Source: Hydractinia symbiolongicarpus
Taxonomy: Eukaryota; Cnidaria; Hydrozoa; Anthoathecata; Hydractiniidae
Direction: 5' to 3'
Assembly (NCBI RefSeq): GCF_029227915.1
Contig: NC_079882.1
Coordinates: 25,055,001-25,119,000, forward strand
DNA length: 64,000 nucleotides
Made by a program: the position numbers and the translations under genes
Shown: in pieces, positions 22,413-34,300 of the stretch
How the letters are laid out: each line of letters begins with the position of its first letter
Position numbering within the stretch: the stretch's first letter is position 1
Notes under the pieces: generated by a model
Seen by the model: only the letters and a program-made list of their open reading frames with translations
What the model was told of the DNA's origin: nothing
The model's database searches: none

Positions 22413-25400
22413 TAATATAGACAAAAAGGGTTTATTTTATATTGTCTATCACCATACTGCATAATACAACGTAACATGTTTCGCATATCTTTTTGAAAAA
22501 ATAAATAAAACAGATTGGTTATGAACGATGTATAAAAACATACCGATGATTACAAAATTATTATAGTGGAAGTTTAAATACTTGTGTTCAGGTCTGTTCT
22601 TAGAAAAAGAAAAAGTAAAGGAGAAACAACCTCTTCCTGAATATTTTAATGCATTAAATTGTCTATTGTTTTTAATTCCAAAAAACTGGTCTAGTTAAGG
22701 ATTGACCAACTTCTCCCTATTTGGAAATTTTTCTTCTGTCCAGAGGAATGTCAATTGAATACATTACAGTCAGGCAAAATATGTGTAAAACAGTTAGCCA
22801 TAGGCTGAAAAACAATGCATAAAGCATAAATATTTTGTGATTTTTACATGCATACCATTAACTAAAAGTAGTATACATCAAAATATGTTTTTTATAGCTG
22901 TTTCAAACTACATAGAAAAAATGGAATTGAAATATTGATAGTATGCATATTATTTGTAAAAAATCAACACTCAATGATAAAGAAAAATAGTATGGGAGAA
23001 ATTACCAAATTGCGTACTTAAATTACTTAACTAAAATTAGTTTAAAAACACACAACAAATAGCTGATTTTTTTAATTAACCAATCATATTACAAGATTGT
23101 AGTTTACGACAATTTACGCACATTTTTTCACTTTTGTGATTAATACGATTGGGGTTCTAATGGTGACTAATTGGTTGAAAAATAGCTACCCATAAAGCCT
23201 TATTAAAAAACAGTTACTTGAAATGCTAAATATATAAAGGTGTCATTATAATAATGTGTTAACTTCCTTTTAGGGGTTGTCCAATTCATTCAGTGCAAAA
23301 ACAAGAACCAAAACAAAAAACAGTAACAAAAAACATAAACAAGTCAGCTCCAGGACTGAAAATAAAAAATTGTCAGTGATACCATGCATCAAAAAGTAGC
23401 TGCACTGTAACTGGGTAATTCTATTAACTTCTATTACTCAATAAAATAAATTCAATTTATTACAATATAAAACAAAGCGTGCTTAAAATTTAATGACTAT
23501 GTGCTGGGGTTTAAATAACAAATAAATGCAATAGAAAATACAATAAATAAATAAGAGAAATAGTATTTCAAATAACAAAAAATGTTATTTTATTTCATAT
23601 CAACACACTGCTTAAGAAGACTAAATTCTTCAGTTGACACATTCTGTGAAATTTTCACATTTTGTAGAGCATTAATTTCGGTGATTATCAAAATTCAAAT
23701 TTTGAAAATAGATTTCCAGGATGACATACCTTGAAAATAAGGTTAATAAAAAAAATTTAAGAAAATGGAATTATTTAAAAATTATTTAAAACTAACTTTT
23801 ATAACAACAGTCTTTAGATATAAAAATGGGAAAGGTATATAATTAATTTTCAGGTTTTCCACAATTTCAACGTTTACATTATTTTTTGAGATTTTTTATT
23901 AATTACTTTTGGCACAGGACAACTAAGTAAAAATTTAGTCAGAAAGATTGGATAGTAAAATTAATATGAAGGTGGAATCAAAAAATGTCATGTAAAATCA
24001 TACCAAATGTTAACAAAAGATTACAATGTTTTCTGTTACATATATAAATCAGTTGCGTTTCTTGTCATTTTGAAGTTCTGCATATAAAATATAATATGAT
24101 TATGCAACTATGCCAATAGTCTTCCAAACAATGTGCCAACAATATCATGAACAATGTGATGTGAATTTTAAACGAAATAAAAAAATAAAAAAAATGGAAT
24201 TATTTAAAAAATTATTTAAAACTAACTTTTATAACAACAGTGTTTAGATACAAAAATGGGAAAGGTATATAATTAATTTTCAGGTTTTCCAGAATTTCAA
24301 CGTTTACATTATTTTTTGAGATTTTTTATTAATTACTTTTGGCACAGGACAACTAAGTAAAAATTTAGTCAGAAAGACTGGATGGTAAAATTAATATGAA
24401 GTTGAAATCAAAATATGTCATGTAAAATTATACCAAATGTTAACAAAAGATTACAATGTTTTCTGTCACATATATAAATCAGTTGCGTTTCTTGTCATTT
24501 TGAAGTTCTGCATATAAAATATAATATGATTATGCAACTATGCCAATAGTCTTCCAAACAATGTGCCAACAAGTTCATGAACAATGTGATGTGAATTCTA
24601 AACGAAATAAAAAAAGAGTTTAAAATAGCATTTCTCAGTATCATAATAAAACATTAGTAAGATGTTTGGCAGTTTTTCTTAAAATCTCAAAAAGAAACTA
24701 CAAAACCCAATAATTGCATGATTTTTTTCCTGTAAATTTATTAAATATTTTATCTGTTTGTCATTTTAATGGTTCAAACATTGAACAGGAACAGCATTAG
24801 CATCACATATACATATAAGTGGAGTCTTAATTTGGCTTATATATTGTTGCAAGTAAACTCACCAACAATAATTAGATGTTATTTAAATAAAATTATGAAA
24901 AACGAACAAATTCTTCTATGACTTTCACATTAAAAAGCATTAAAAAGATTCTTCTTAGCCTTTTAACTTAAATAGGTGCTACTCATAAAGTTCACTTTTA
25001 TGAGATCTTTTCAGTGCGTCACATGCATAGTTCTCCCTTTACTTAAATTTGCAGTGTAGTTTTTTGTAATTACGAAACTAAAAGAATTAAAGGGAAAAAT
25101 TATAATATGAATTCACAAACATTGATGCTATGTATGTTAATAGGTTCAATATTTTTAAGATCATAAAATAAAAAACCAGATTAAATTTACGATAAGCTGA
25201 AATATTGTTTTCAATGGGCTGCAAGTCTTTATGATATATTATAATTTATTAGCCTTTTTTTATTTACCTTCAGCATTTCTTAATGAACTTATGAAAAAAA
25301 GAGAGAATGCCAAAAATAGCTGAAATAAAAGGAAAAAAAGACTTCATTTCATCAAGACAGAATGCCAAAAATAGCTAAAATAAAAGGGAAAAAGGATTTC

Positions 25401-25600
25401 CTATATTTCATCACATCAAACCTAATTTCGATTACCAAGAACTTTTAAAAGTGATTTAATTTTTGTTAGACAGAATGAAACATCTATACTGTCAACAGTT
25501 AACAAATTTTATGTTCCAAACAAAGCATGCACAGCAGTTGCAAATGATTTTTTCTTCCATTCTTGACCAGAATGCTTACGCTGAAATGTTTTTTTAATAT
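22413..25600. other. Spacer upstream of gene A
   Basis: AT-rich, with the 431-bp tandem duplication; otherwise no gene or recognisable promoter. The gene A transcription start should lie at its left end. Confidence 0.55.
23757..24615. repeat. Recent tandem duplication of about 431 bp
   Basis: The segment beginning GGAATTATTTAAAAA near 23766 is repeated from about 24197 to 24615 with very few changes, including GGAAAGGTATATAATTAATT and CTTCCAAACAATGTGCCAAC. The high identity points to a recent event. It lies upstream of gene A. A more diverged piece of the same sequence is near 27580. Confidence 0.9.
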
Positions 25601-25613
25601 TTTTTAGCTTAAA

Positions 25614-26395
25614 CCGACCAAAGTCTTGAAAAATGAAAAGTTTAATTTTTTTGATATTACCTTGGATAGCAATTCTATTAATACTTGTTCTTTTATCAAA
25701 ATACACCTAAGATAGAAAGTCAGCTAGTTAGCTATCACTATCTTCAATAAAAAAAAACCTTATTTTACACAGCTTTACACGGCTTTAACAAAATACCAGA
25801 TGAAATACCAGATGTAATACCACAAAATGAATAAATCTAAATAATACCTGAAACTACATTTGTTTGTTATCTCCCACATTACTCCCTCTACCTCCATACC
25901 ATGCTCTACCAGAATATAGTCTTATGGTTTATAATAAGTACTATATGATGGATTTGATTAGACCATTCCATATGCCAAGAGAGGTGCGATCTTCACATAC
26001 TGACAAAAAAATTTATTAAACATTTTGACAACTATGTACAAAATAATTTAAAAATAGTTGTAATATAAAGGTCTTCTAAGAATCAGGTGATAAATAGGGT
26101 GATGCAACTAACAAAATAATACTAACCACATATTACAGAAACAATTCTTCATGACTCTAAAAAACGCAAATAAAACAAAATTCAAAAACGCGATATGTAA
26201 GAACAAGGCATGTATAGTTATTGACAGTAGTGAAACATATTAAATAATATTCTTGTTGTAGAATATTGTATCCGAGCATGTTTACGGTAAAATGAGATAA
26301 ATAAAACAAAATACCTGTAATTCACGAGTTATACCAAAATCTTGAAAATATTTTGATATTTAAGATAATACGTTTCAATATTAATATACATACTG
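25614..26395 (-). pseudogene. Decayed 5' fragment of an A-like RPTP gene
   Basis: Between genes A and B, in the same orientation, lie remnants of four consecutive exons of an A-like gene. The first discoidin exon (25848-25999) still has CEDRTSLG and WNGLIKS but is 27 bases shorter than in gene A, contains several in-frame stops, and has lost a cysteine (WYGG for WCGG). The second (about 25614-25709) keeps RTSINRIAIQG and FQDFG with deletions. Around 26118-26160 is a broken version of the signal exon, and about 26315-26395 resembles the untranslated exon of gene A. This shows a fourth copy that was partly lost. Confidence 0.82.
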
Positions 26396-28269
26396 TAAAA
26401 TAAATATGTTAAATCTTAATTCTATCTACCCTAAGCATTACATAAATTTTTACAATTAACAGTAAGACAAATTTTTGTAGCACATTTTTTTTAACAAATA
26501 AAGCAAGATGGTATACAATGTAATGAGATATAAAGTGCAATACATTCTATCTATCCGTATGTTTTTGACAAGCAAAGGGGATATATTTTTTCCTTCGATG
26601 TAGCCGAAAAATATATGTCCTATTTGTTAATTTTTCTGACATTGCGGCACAATGTGAATGCATTAGACTGACGTCAATGAGTTAAGTAAGATTGGTGAAG
26701 CCATTGCATTGTAGTTATATCTTTGAGGGCAAATGAAAATTTTTAACTAGAGCAACCACAACCTTGCACTAAAAGTGAAGAAATATCATTTCCATCATAC
26801 TATTTATTACAATGCGAAAAAGTGCTTGTGTAACAAAAACTAAGGGGTGTTGCATCTTAATTACATATCAACAATGGTCAAAAAGAAACAAACTTTTAAA
26901 TAAAAATTCTAGCATCTCGTAAAAAATTATAGTTCATAAAAATGTTATGTGTAAGTAATTCTATTATAAAATGATCTAAAAATCGTTTTCCTATTAGAAC
27001 TTACTAAAGCGTATACGTATATTTAATAACTACATTCTTAAAACAGTGATGCCAACACCACTAGATTTTACAATTTTTCAAGTTGAACATTAGATAATCT
27101 TTATGTATTAAGATAAACTTGAAGTAATAATACAATTTCCTTCCAATAGTTTACAGAATAATGAAAAGGTAAATGTACTAAAAAATGGTGATAAAGAATG
27201 ATTAAAAAATTCTGGGGTAAAATTTAAATATCACATGAACTTATATTTAGTTCATGAAGAAATGTTCAACAGCGTTGCTTGAAGAAAAAACTGAACCCTT
27301 TCCCAATAAAATAATAGGCTGTGGAAAAAAAAGTGTTACAACTAGAGATAGGTATACTTGTCCGTAGTTAACCACGTAGGAAACTATGCTCCTATGATAA
27401 TTACTCAGTAAAATTTGACAACGCAAACGAATCACAAAATATTATCTAAAACATTACTTAAAATTTGAAACAAAAAATATCGTGCTTTTTCTCACGTATA
27501 TAAACACCTATGTTTCTTGTGAGTCGTGAACATACAACATTTTATGAAAATTATGTCGCTTTTTTGGTACGAACACTCTCTTCAAAACATTGTGCTAACA
27601 ACTTCATAAATAAAGCCATATTGATGCTAAAACAAACAAATTAAAAATTAATATTATTGTTGAGAGTTTATTATATCTTAAATATGATAGTTTACTAGGT
27701 AACAATTCAGGAGATCCTTTTTCCATCATCTGGCAAGGTAAAATTATGTTGGACATCCATTTATAGAGAATATAAACAAATACATGTCCAACATCATTAT
27801 ACTTTGCCTGGTAATGGGAGAAGTATCTTCCAAAACATCGCCTACTAAACTATTATGCTTAAGAAATGATAAATCTCCAATATTAATATGAATACTGAAT
27901 ACATAAAAACCCAAATTATATCTTCACCTTAAAAAAATTATTTGCACAAACACATACAGGTAAAATTTATTACCTTTAAACACTTCAGTGTGAGATCTTA
28001 AGCATTGTTTTTTCATTTTAAACATTTATATATAAGTAGCAGATCATCCTGCACGTTTTCGTCATTTAGACTATTTACGTCAAACCATATTGTACAAAGC
28101 ATAAACAATTATAACTCAACAACTAAAGTAATTGTCTTATTTTTTCCCCTTTTTCTTTATAAGATAACGCTCCATTTGCCTACGTCTTATCAGATTTATT
28201 GAAAACTATTTACGACTGTTTCACGCAATCAATTCTTAAAGTTTTAAAAGTACTTTTATTATTTCATAC
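26396..28269. other. Spacer downstream of the last exon found for gene B
   Basis: Should contain the last coding exon and 3' UTR of gene B, but I found no stretch resembling the QYxFxY C-terminal exon of gene C. Holds a dispersed repeat near 27830 and a diverged piece of the 23757 duplication near 27580. Confidence 0.5.
27830..27945. repeat. Dispersed repeat, copy 1 (second copy about 35020-35130)
   Basis: CCTACTAAACTATTATGCTT, AAGAAATGATAAA and ATATGAATACTGAA recur in the same order near 35020-35130, inside the gene B intron between 34839 and 36068. Element type unknown. Confidence 0.55.
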
Positions 28270-31200
28270 CTTATTCAGCACAAATTCTGGTCGGCTTTGC
28301 CTTATACATCTTAATATATTGAACACATCAACACCTTTCTCCAATTTCAATTGATCCAGTGCATTCTTGCAAGCGATAAATGTTCCAGTTCGGTATGCAC
28401 CATCACTATACACAAAAGTAATATAAAATGACAATGCGTGACTTTTGTGAATGTTGTGATACATTGTTGAAATTTGTAAATATAACAAAATAAACATTAC
28501 AGCAAAATAAGATGAATGATGTCTAGTTTAGAAATACAATAGTTATATTAAAAAAGAGGAAATAAAAGATTTGCAAGATTTTTCAGCAAAAAAGAAGGAC
28601 ATGCAATTTGTTAAGCAAAAGCACTATACCTGCATGTTACTACGACGGTACCACCACCAAGTCTTTCCTGAGACTTTTCAAGTTCACCAATTAGCGATAT
28701 AACATTTTTAACGCTTGGAAGTTTGGTAAGAGACCAATTTGTAAGTTGGAAAATGTTGACGTAACGTTTTACCTAGTTGACATACAAATAATAGGATTAT
28801 TATAATTTGTGCAACATTTAAATTTCTACTGAATAATTTTTGTATGACACAAATTAGACATCCCGAAATTTAAAGTGAAAATAAAGATTGCTAGGTGTTT
28901 ATACAGACTGATGACTCTGTGTCTTTTAGCACAAACTCAAGAAAATAGAATTCTTTAATTAGTATCTCGTTCATTACACAGGATACAAAATATTAAGAGA
29001 AAAAACATGTCCCAAGTGACAATACTTTTATCAATGCATATTCTAGTCAACAGAATGTTACATGTTTGATACAGTACAATGACAAGGTTTTTTTCTTATT
29101 TTTGCAAAAAGCTGTAATAAGTGTAATAGTGAATATCACGTTCTGTTAGATATATCATACATGTAAACAATATACAATTTTCTAACCTGTCTAAATTATA
29201 ATTAACACATAAAACGAAATGTTCATATGAGTGTGTAATTGCCATCAAACTTACATGGGTTGGGGTAAAGGGAAATTTTACAATGTACAACCAGTGTAAC
29301 ATACAACAGTGTGAAAATACTAGTCGTTAGACCGTGGAAAAATCCATGGGTTTTCCCGTATTTTTTATACAGCATTGCGTGCATCTCGCTATGTACGCAG
29401 CTAAGCTACCATTTTGCGTGACAGACAGACAGACGTATACGGGTATTATAATATAGATGTTAAGACGAGGCCTTGTACGCCCTGATGTGGATTATTTTGT
29501 TGTACAGCAGTGCCAAAAAATGTGACTAGCAGATTTAGCTATCCGCCTGTGCTAAATATCAAGTATTTGACAGCTTGTCTATATTTAAAAAATGACAAAA
29601 AGCCACTTGTCTCAACAATTCTTTCTAAGATTGTAAAGCATAAATAAGTTTTCTAATACTTACTGTTATTCTTTGACTCACATGTTCATGTGAATTAATA
29701 ATCACATTAAATGCTAAACCTATTACTATACCTTTAATAATAAGGCCTTTGTTAAATTTTTCCTTTCTTTATTAGCATATTACTATTATTAGTTAATAAC
29801 CTAAAAAATACAATTAATGTTTTGATAAGTTGGTAATATTATTAGCTGTCTCAAAATCCTAGTTTCAATCTAGTAATTTATATTAACTTTAACATACAGT
29901 ATTCACCCTAACTTGCATTAGCTTGAATCTTTCTGATATGTGAGTTTAAGCCAAGAGTCAAAATCCAATTCATGTAACATCTTAGAGTTCTTACAGCATG
30001 CAAAATCACCCCCCCCCCCCCAAAAAAAAAAAAAAAAAATTGGAAATTTTATTTCGGAATTACTTTATAAACGTCACCAAATATGATTTCTTCAGGTTTT
30101 TGTTGATGGTTTGCATCGTTTTAAAAAATAAATTTATATCCACACAAGAAGGGCCATGCAAAATAAATAAATAGTGATTCATCTTTTTAAGATAGTTGTG
30201 GTTAGTAGCTTGTCATTAGTAAGTTAATGTTATATTTTACTGGCAGTATTTACTAACATTCTCATGCATAAGTTCAAGAAATACTTCAAAGTATATTATC
30301 TGTGGAAAGTTAAACTTCAAAGTCAATACCATACTCGCCATTACTTACAGCCAGCCAATTTACATTTATCAGTGCAACAACTTTTATTTTTGTGTGCCTC
30401 AAATTACCTTAAGGAAATTAATTTTCATGGGAAGTTTTGTGAATTTTCAGCAATTTTGCAAAAATTGGCTACTGCGAAAACTATTAGGAAACTTGCTATT
30501 TGAGAAATTAATTACCTTTATTCCTCTTTTTAGCCTGCTCCCTGTATTTAGCCCTCCTCCAGCGACTTAAAAAGTTATTCAACCCCCTCCTTTTATATAG
30601 CCCCCCTCTCCCACTCCCCCCCCCCCAAAAAAAAAAAAATAAAGAAAATAAAAAAGTAAAAGTACTCAAAGAAATTCGATATTATTTGTTGACTTAAAGT
30701 AATATACAACGATATCCATATGCTGCAGCTTTAATTTTTTCTCCCCAAGTTTTGTTTGCAAAATATCTATGTGTTTTTTTTTTACAACGGGCTGTAAAGA
30801 GGAATAAGGTAATGAAACTTATTTTCCGCCAAATTAACGAAATGTAGTTCTTGCAAAAATTAAATTTTATTTTTATAAATTACTTGCGCAAATTAAAGTA
30901 AAGAATGACCTTTTAGAGATAGATACAATATTAAATAAAATTTTCTTGTAAAAATTAAGAAAAATTCTTTTTGCTAAAATAGCATTTCTTAAGAGGTTTT
31001 ACATTGAGCAGCATTCAAAATTAAAACTGAAAGTTTTACCGAAAAGAAAATTACATACTTGTTTTAGTGTTAAAAGAAAATATCTGAGTAATATAACACC
31101 ATGTGATGCTTCAGAAACCAATTTAACTGAGATTCCTTCGAGATTATCATTTGGAACTAACCAAATCACAGGATACTCGGCATCCTTTCCTTCGTTGAAA

Positions 31201-31378
31201 TTATACAACATTACAATGCTTGTGACATTCTCCTTTGCAACCATGTTCCAAAAATCCAGAACGGTTTCTTTTAATGGAGCTTGTGTTGCAATAAAAGCAT
31301 TCCTTTTTTCATAACTATCAACATACACAGCATTTATGTAATCTGATCTTTGTGATAGAATAACACGTTTTCTGTCAC
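28270..31378 (-). CDS. Gene B: PTP domain D2 (three exons found)
   Basis: Exons 31059-31378, 28630-28772 and 28270-28405. Segments: SDYINAVYVDSYEKR, IATQAPLKETVLDFW, VTSIVMLYN, TNWSLTKLP in place of the WPD loop, and VVVTCSDGAYRTGTFIAC. The CX5R cysteine and arginine are kept, but the WPD aspartate is not, so D2 is probably inactive or nearly so, as is common for RPTP D2 domains. The open frame ends at RPEFVLNK|GTATGA. The last exon expected after it was not found. Confidence 0.88.
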
Positions 31379-34300
31379 CTAAAGAAAGTAATATATTTTT
31401 TAAACCAGTAATACAGAACTTTTTGTGGTTTCAAATTGAATATAAAAAACGAAACAAAAATAATGTCAAATACTTAAATACTTACATGCAACTATTTCTG
31501 GAAAACGGTTTTTTGAGACATTAGAAGGACTTGAGGAAGCAATAAGAGTTGTTTTGATTGACTTTTGTAAATCAATTAACTCTTTAAATTCTTTTTCAAT
31601 GACACATCTTCCTTTTATATCCTTCTTACCTTTATTACATTCTTCTTTCAACTTTCTAAGTAACACATATTTGTTACCATGTGTTATGATTTCCCAAACC
31701 ACCTTATGTATCAGTAGATACTGTTCAAAGCAGACATTCAATAAAGGAACTTTACGGATAATCATATTGAAGGTGTTATAAATATCAATGTTTTCTTCTT
31801 TTTTCATTCTTATCAAATTTTGAATGACAATAATCAGAATAATGTCAAATCCACAACCAGAAATGTCAATAAAAGAAATTTTTGTTTTGCTTGAGGTTAG
31901 AGCTGTTTGCTTTAAGGATCTGCATATGTTCATTAAATATTCTGTCGCATCAATATACTCCTTCAACGGCAATGCCATAATTTCATATAAACAAAATCTA
32001 TGTTTCAGCTTTCCATAGAGGATTTCTACCTCTTCAATTGTGTGATCTGATAGTACCTTCGTTTCATGCAAATATATATTATAATTTCCATGTTTTCTTG
32101 ACTCTCCTACTGAGAAATCAAGGATTTTCCGTGATCGTAAAACATCATATGGTTTGATAAGAACAACAATTTGAAACTTCTTTTGGAAAACAATTTTCCA
32201 CATATCAGGTGAATTATCTGTCTGTACATGTTGAAATATACTGTAACCAATTTGACCATCATCCGATGGAATTTCAGTTACTTCATTCACAGCTGTAGCA
32301 TCATCTTGGAAGTAAAAATACTCATAATTCTTTATTGACAAATCTATTTGTTTTTTAATCTCTTCGAAGTCACAGTTTGACTGCATGGTAAAAAATTTTG
32401 AAAACTCCACCTTATCCATAGGTTCATGCTGGGCTGTTAGAGTCATGTCTTCATAATGCACGCGATTTTTACAATTTTCAAGTTCTAAAGATATCATAAG
32501 CATTAAATGTAAATTTAAAACGCATACCGTTAACATACAGAAAAAATATATAACCTTCACAATATATATGTGATTGTTTTAAATCCTACTGGTAAATGTC
32601 ACCCTGCACATTCGAGTCCTAATAGTTAGTTTTTTACCGGTAAAAAAGCCGGCAAAAAAGGTCAGTTAAATTTTCATTTCTGTTTGTTTACTTCACATAT
32701 GATATTCAGTAAAAAGTTTAGACTCTGTCGGAGGCAAATTAGAATTACAGCAAGGTCAAAATGCTAAAATTCTGTCTATTTGCCATAACTCGTGATCAGC
32801 TTGAGAAATCCGAATACATATGAAACAAAAAAATTTCTATCCAGAAGTGTTCAAGTTTATCAACGCTACTGTAGCAGGTAGCCTGAAATCAGATTCAAAG
32901 TTTAATGGTTGTCAGTGAAAAATAATGGAAATTTCTGGCTCTACAAAAATGTGCTGTTGTTCCAATGTTGCATGTTATTTAACTGCAGACTTTGCATTTA
33001 TGTGCAGAAAATGCCAAACTTTTTATAAATAGCCGTAACATATCTTCACATTTTTACTTCTAAGTGCCAATTTTTTTATTAAAAAGATAAACTACAACAT
33101 CACATTTCATCTCATTTTGCACCATTTTGAATTTAATAATTGTACATCTATTACATAACTGATAGAAATTAAGTAGAACTTTTTTATCACTTCTTGTTTT
33201 TAAATGATGATGAGAAAATGGTATTTTTACTGCAGTATTACCATTAGAAAATTTAATTGAAGGGTTAAGTTTCTCTTAAATATTAAGTCAGAATTATTAC
33301 ATTGACATTTGTTTTCAAAAAATATACTCAATTTAATACCTTTATAACTTTCTTGATTGTTTAGATCACTGTCCACAAGATCTTGATACTGGGCTTCTTG
33401 AATTTTTATGCCCATGTCTTGATAATAATTATCATGTTTTTCAGCAAGATGAAATTCTAAAAACATAAAGGCTATTTACTGATTTTACACGATTCAGTTT
33501 AAGGAACAAACAACGAAATTTCTACAGGTTTTTTTACTAAAAACATGGCTGGCAAAAACACTCTACATTATGATGGAGTGTGATCGCCTCGCTAACTTTA
33601 ACGACTCCTCTATTGTTCTTAAAGAACCACATGACTATATACTCGAAATAAAGGAGAGTCTTGTGATTCTTAACAAGAACGCAATGAGATTTCCATTATA
33701 TTTATTTAATTTAATTTTTTGCACACGTTTACGATTGTTATATAGTTTTTGTTCTTTTTAATGACCACAGCGTAGCATTCTTTTCTACATTGGCCGTCGT
33801 TTCAATGTCCCAATTTGTTTTAACCACCTCTCTCAAATCTCACTTCTCTATAGCAGACATGCCCAACAATAGGTTATATAAAAGTCTTGTAAGAAGTCTG
33901 TCTATACAATTTGTTACAATTTTAAAATATTAACTGTCTGCACTAAGATAAACCAGAATCTGAATTTTTTTGTAAAGTCTGATTTTGTTTTATTTTTATA
34001 AATCAAAGATGGCATCGTTGAAATATATATAGTCTTTCGGCGTCTTTGTCTCCCAAAAACAATCTAACAATGGCACACTTTACGGTCGACTTTACTATAC
34101 ATTAACACTGCAGAGCAGGGTTTCGAGGCAATATAGGCCAATTTGAAGCAAACATCTATGTAGCGAACACCTTCCCTATAGCAGACACTATGACGTCCTG
34201 ATGGTGTCCTCTATAGAGAGATTTCACTGAAGCTTGATGATTTAAAGTCAAGAAGAATGCCACCTTAATTTTTAACTTTTTTGTGTTGTTTTCTTTAAAA

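Noticed and set aside
27247-27435. Minus-strand frame as the missing last exon of gene B
   Set aside because: It contains VSYVVNYGQ, faintly RPTP-like, but lacks the QYxFxY pattern, has no matching phase-0 acceptor that I could see, and does not end like gene C.
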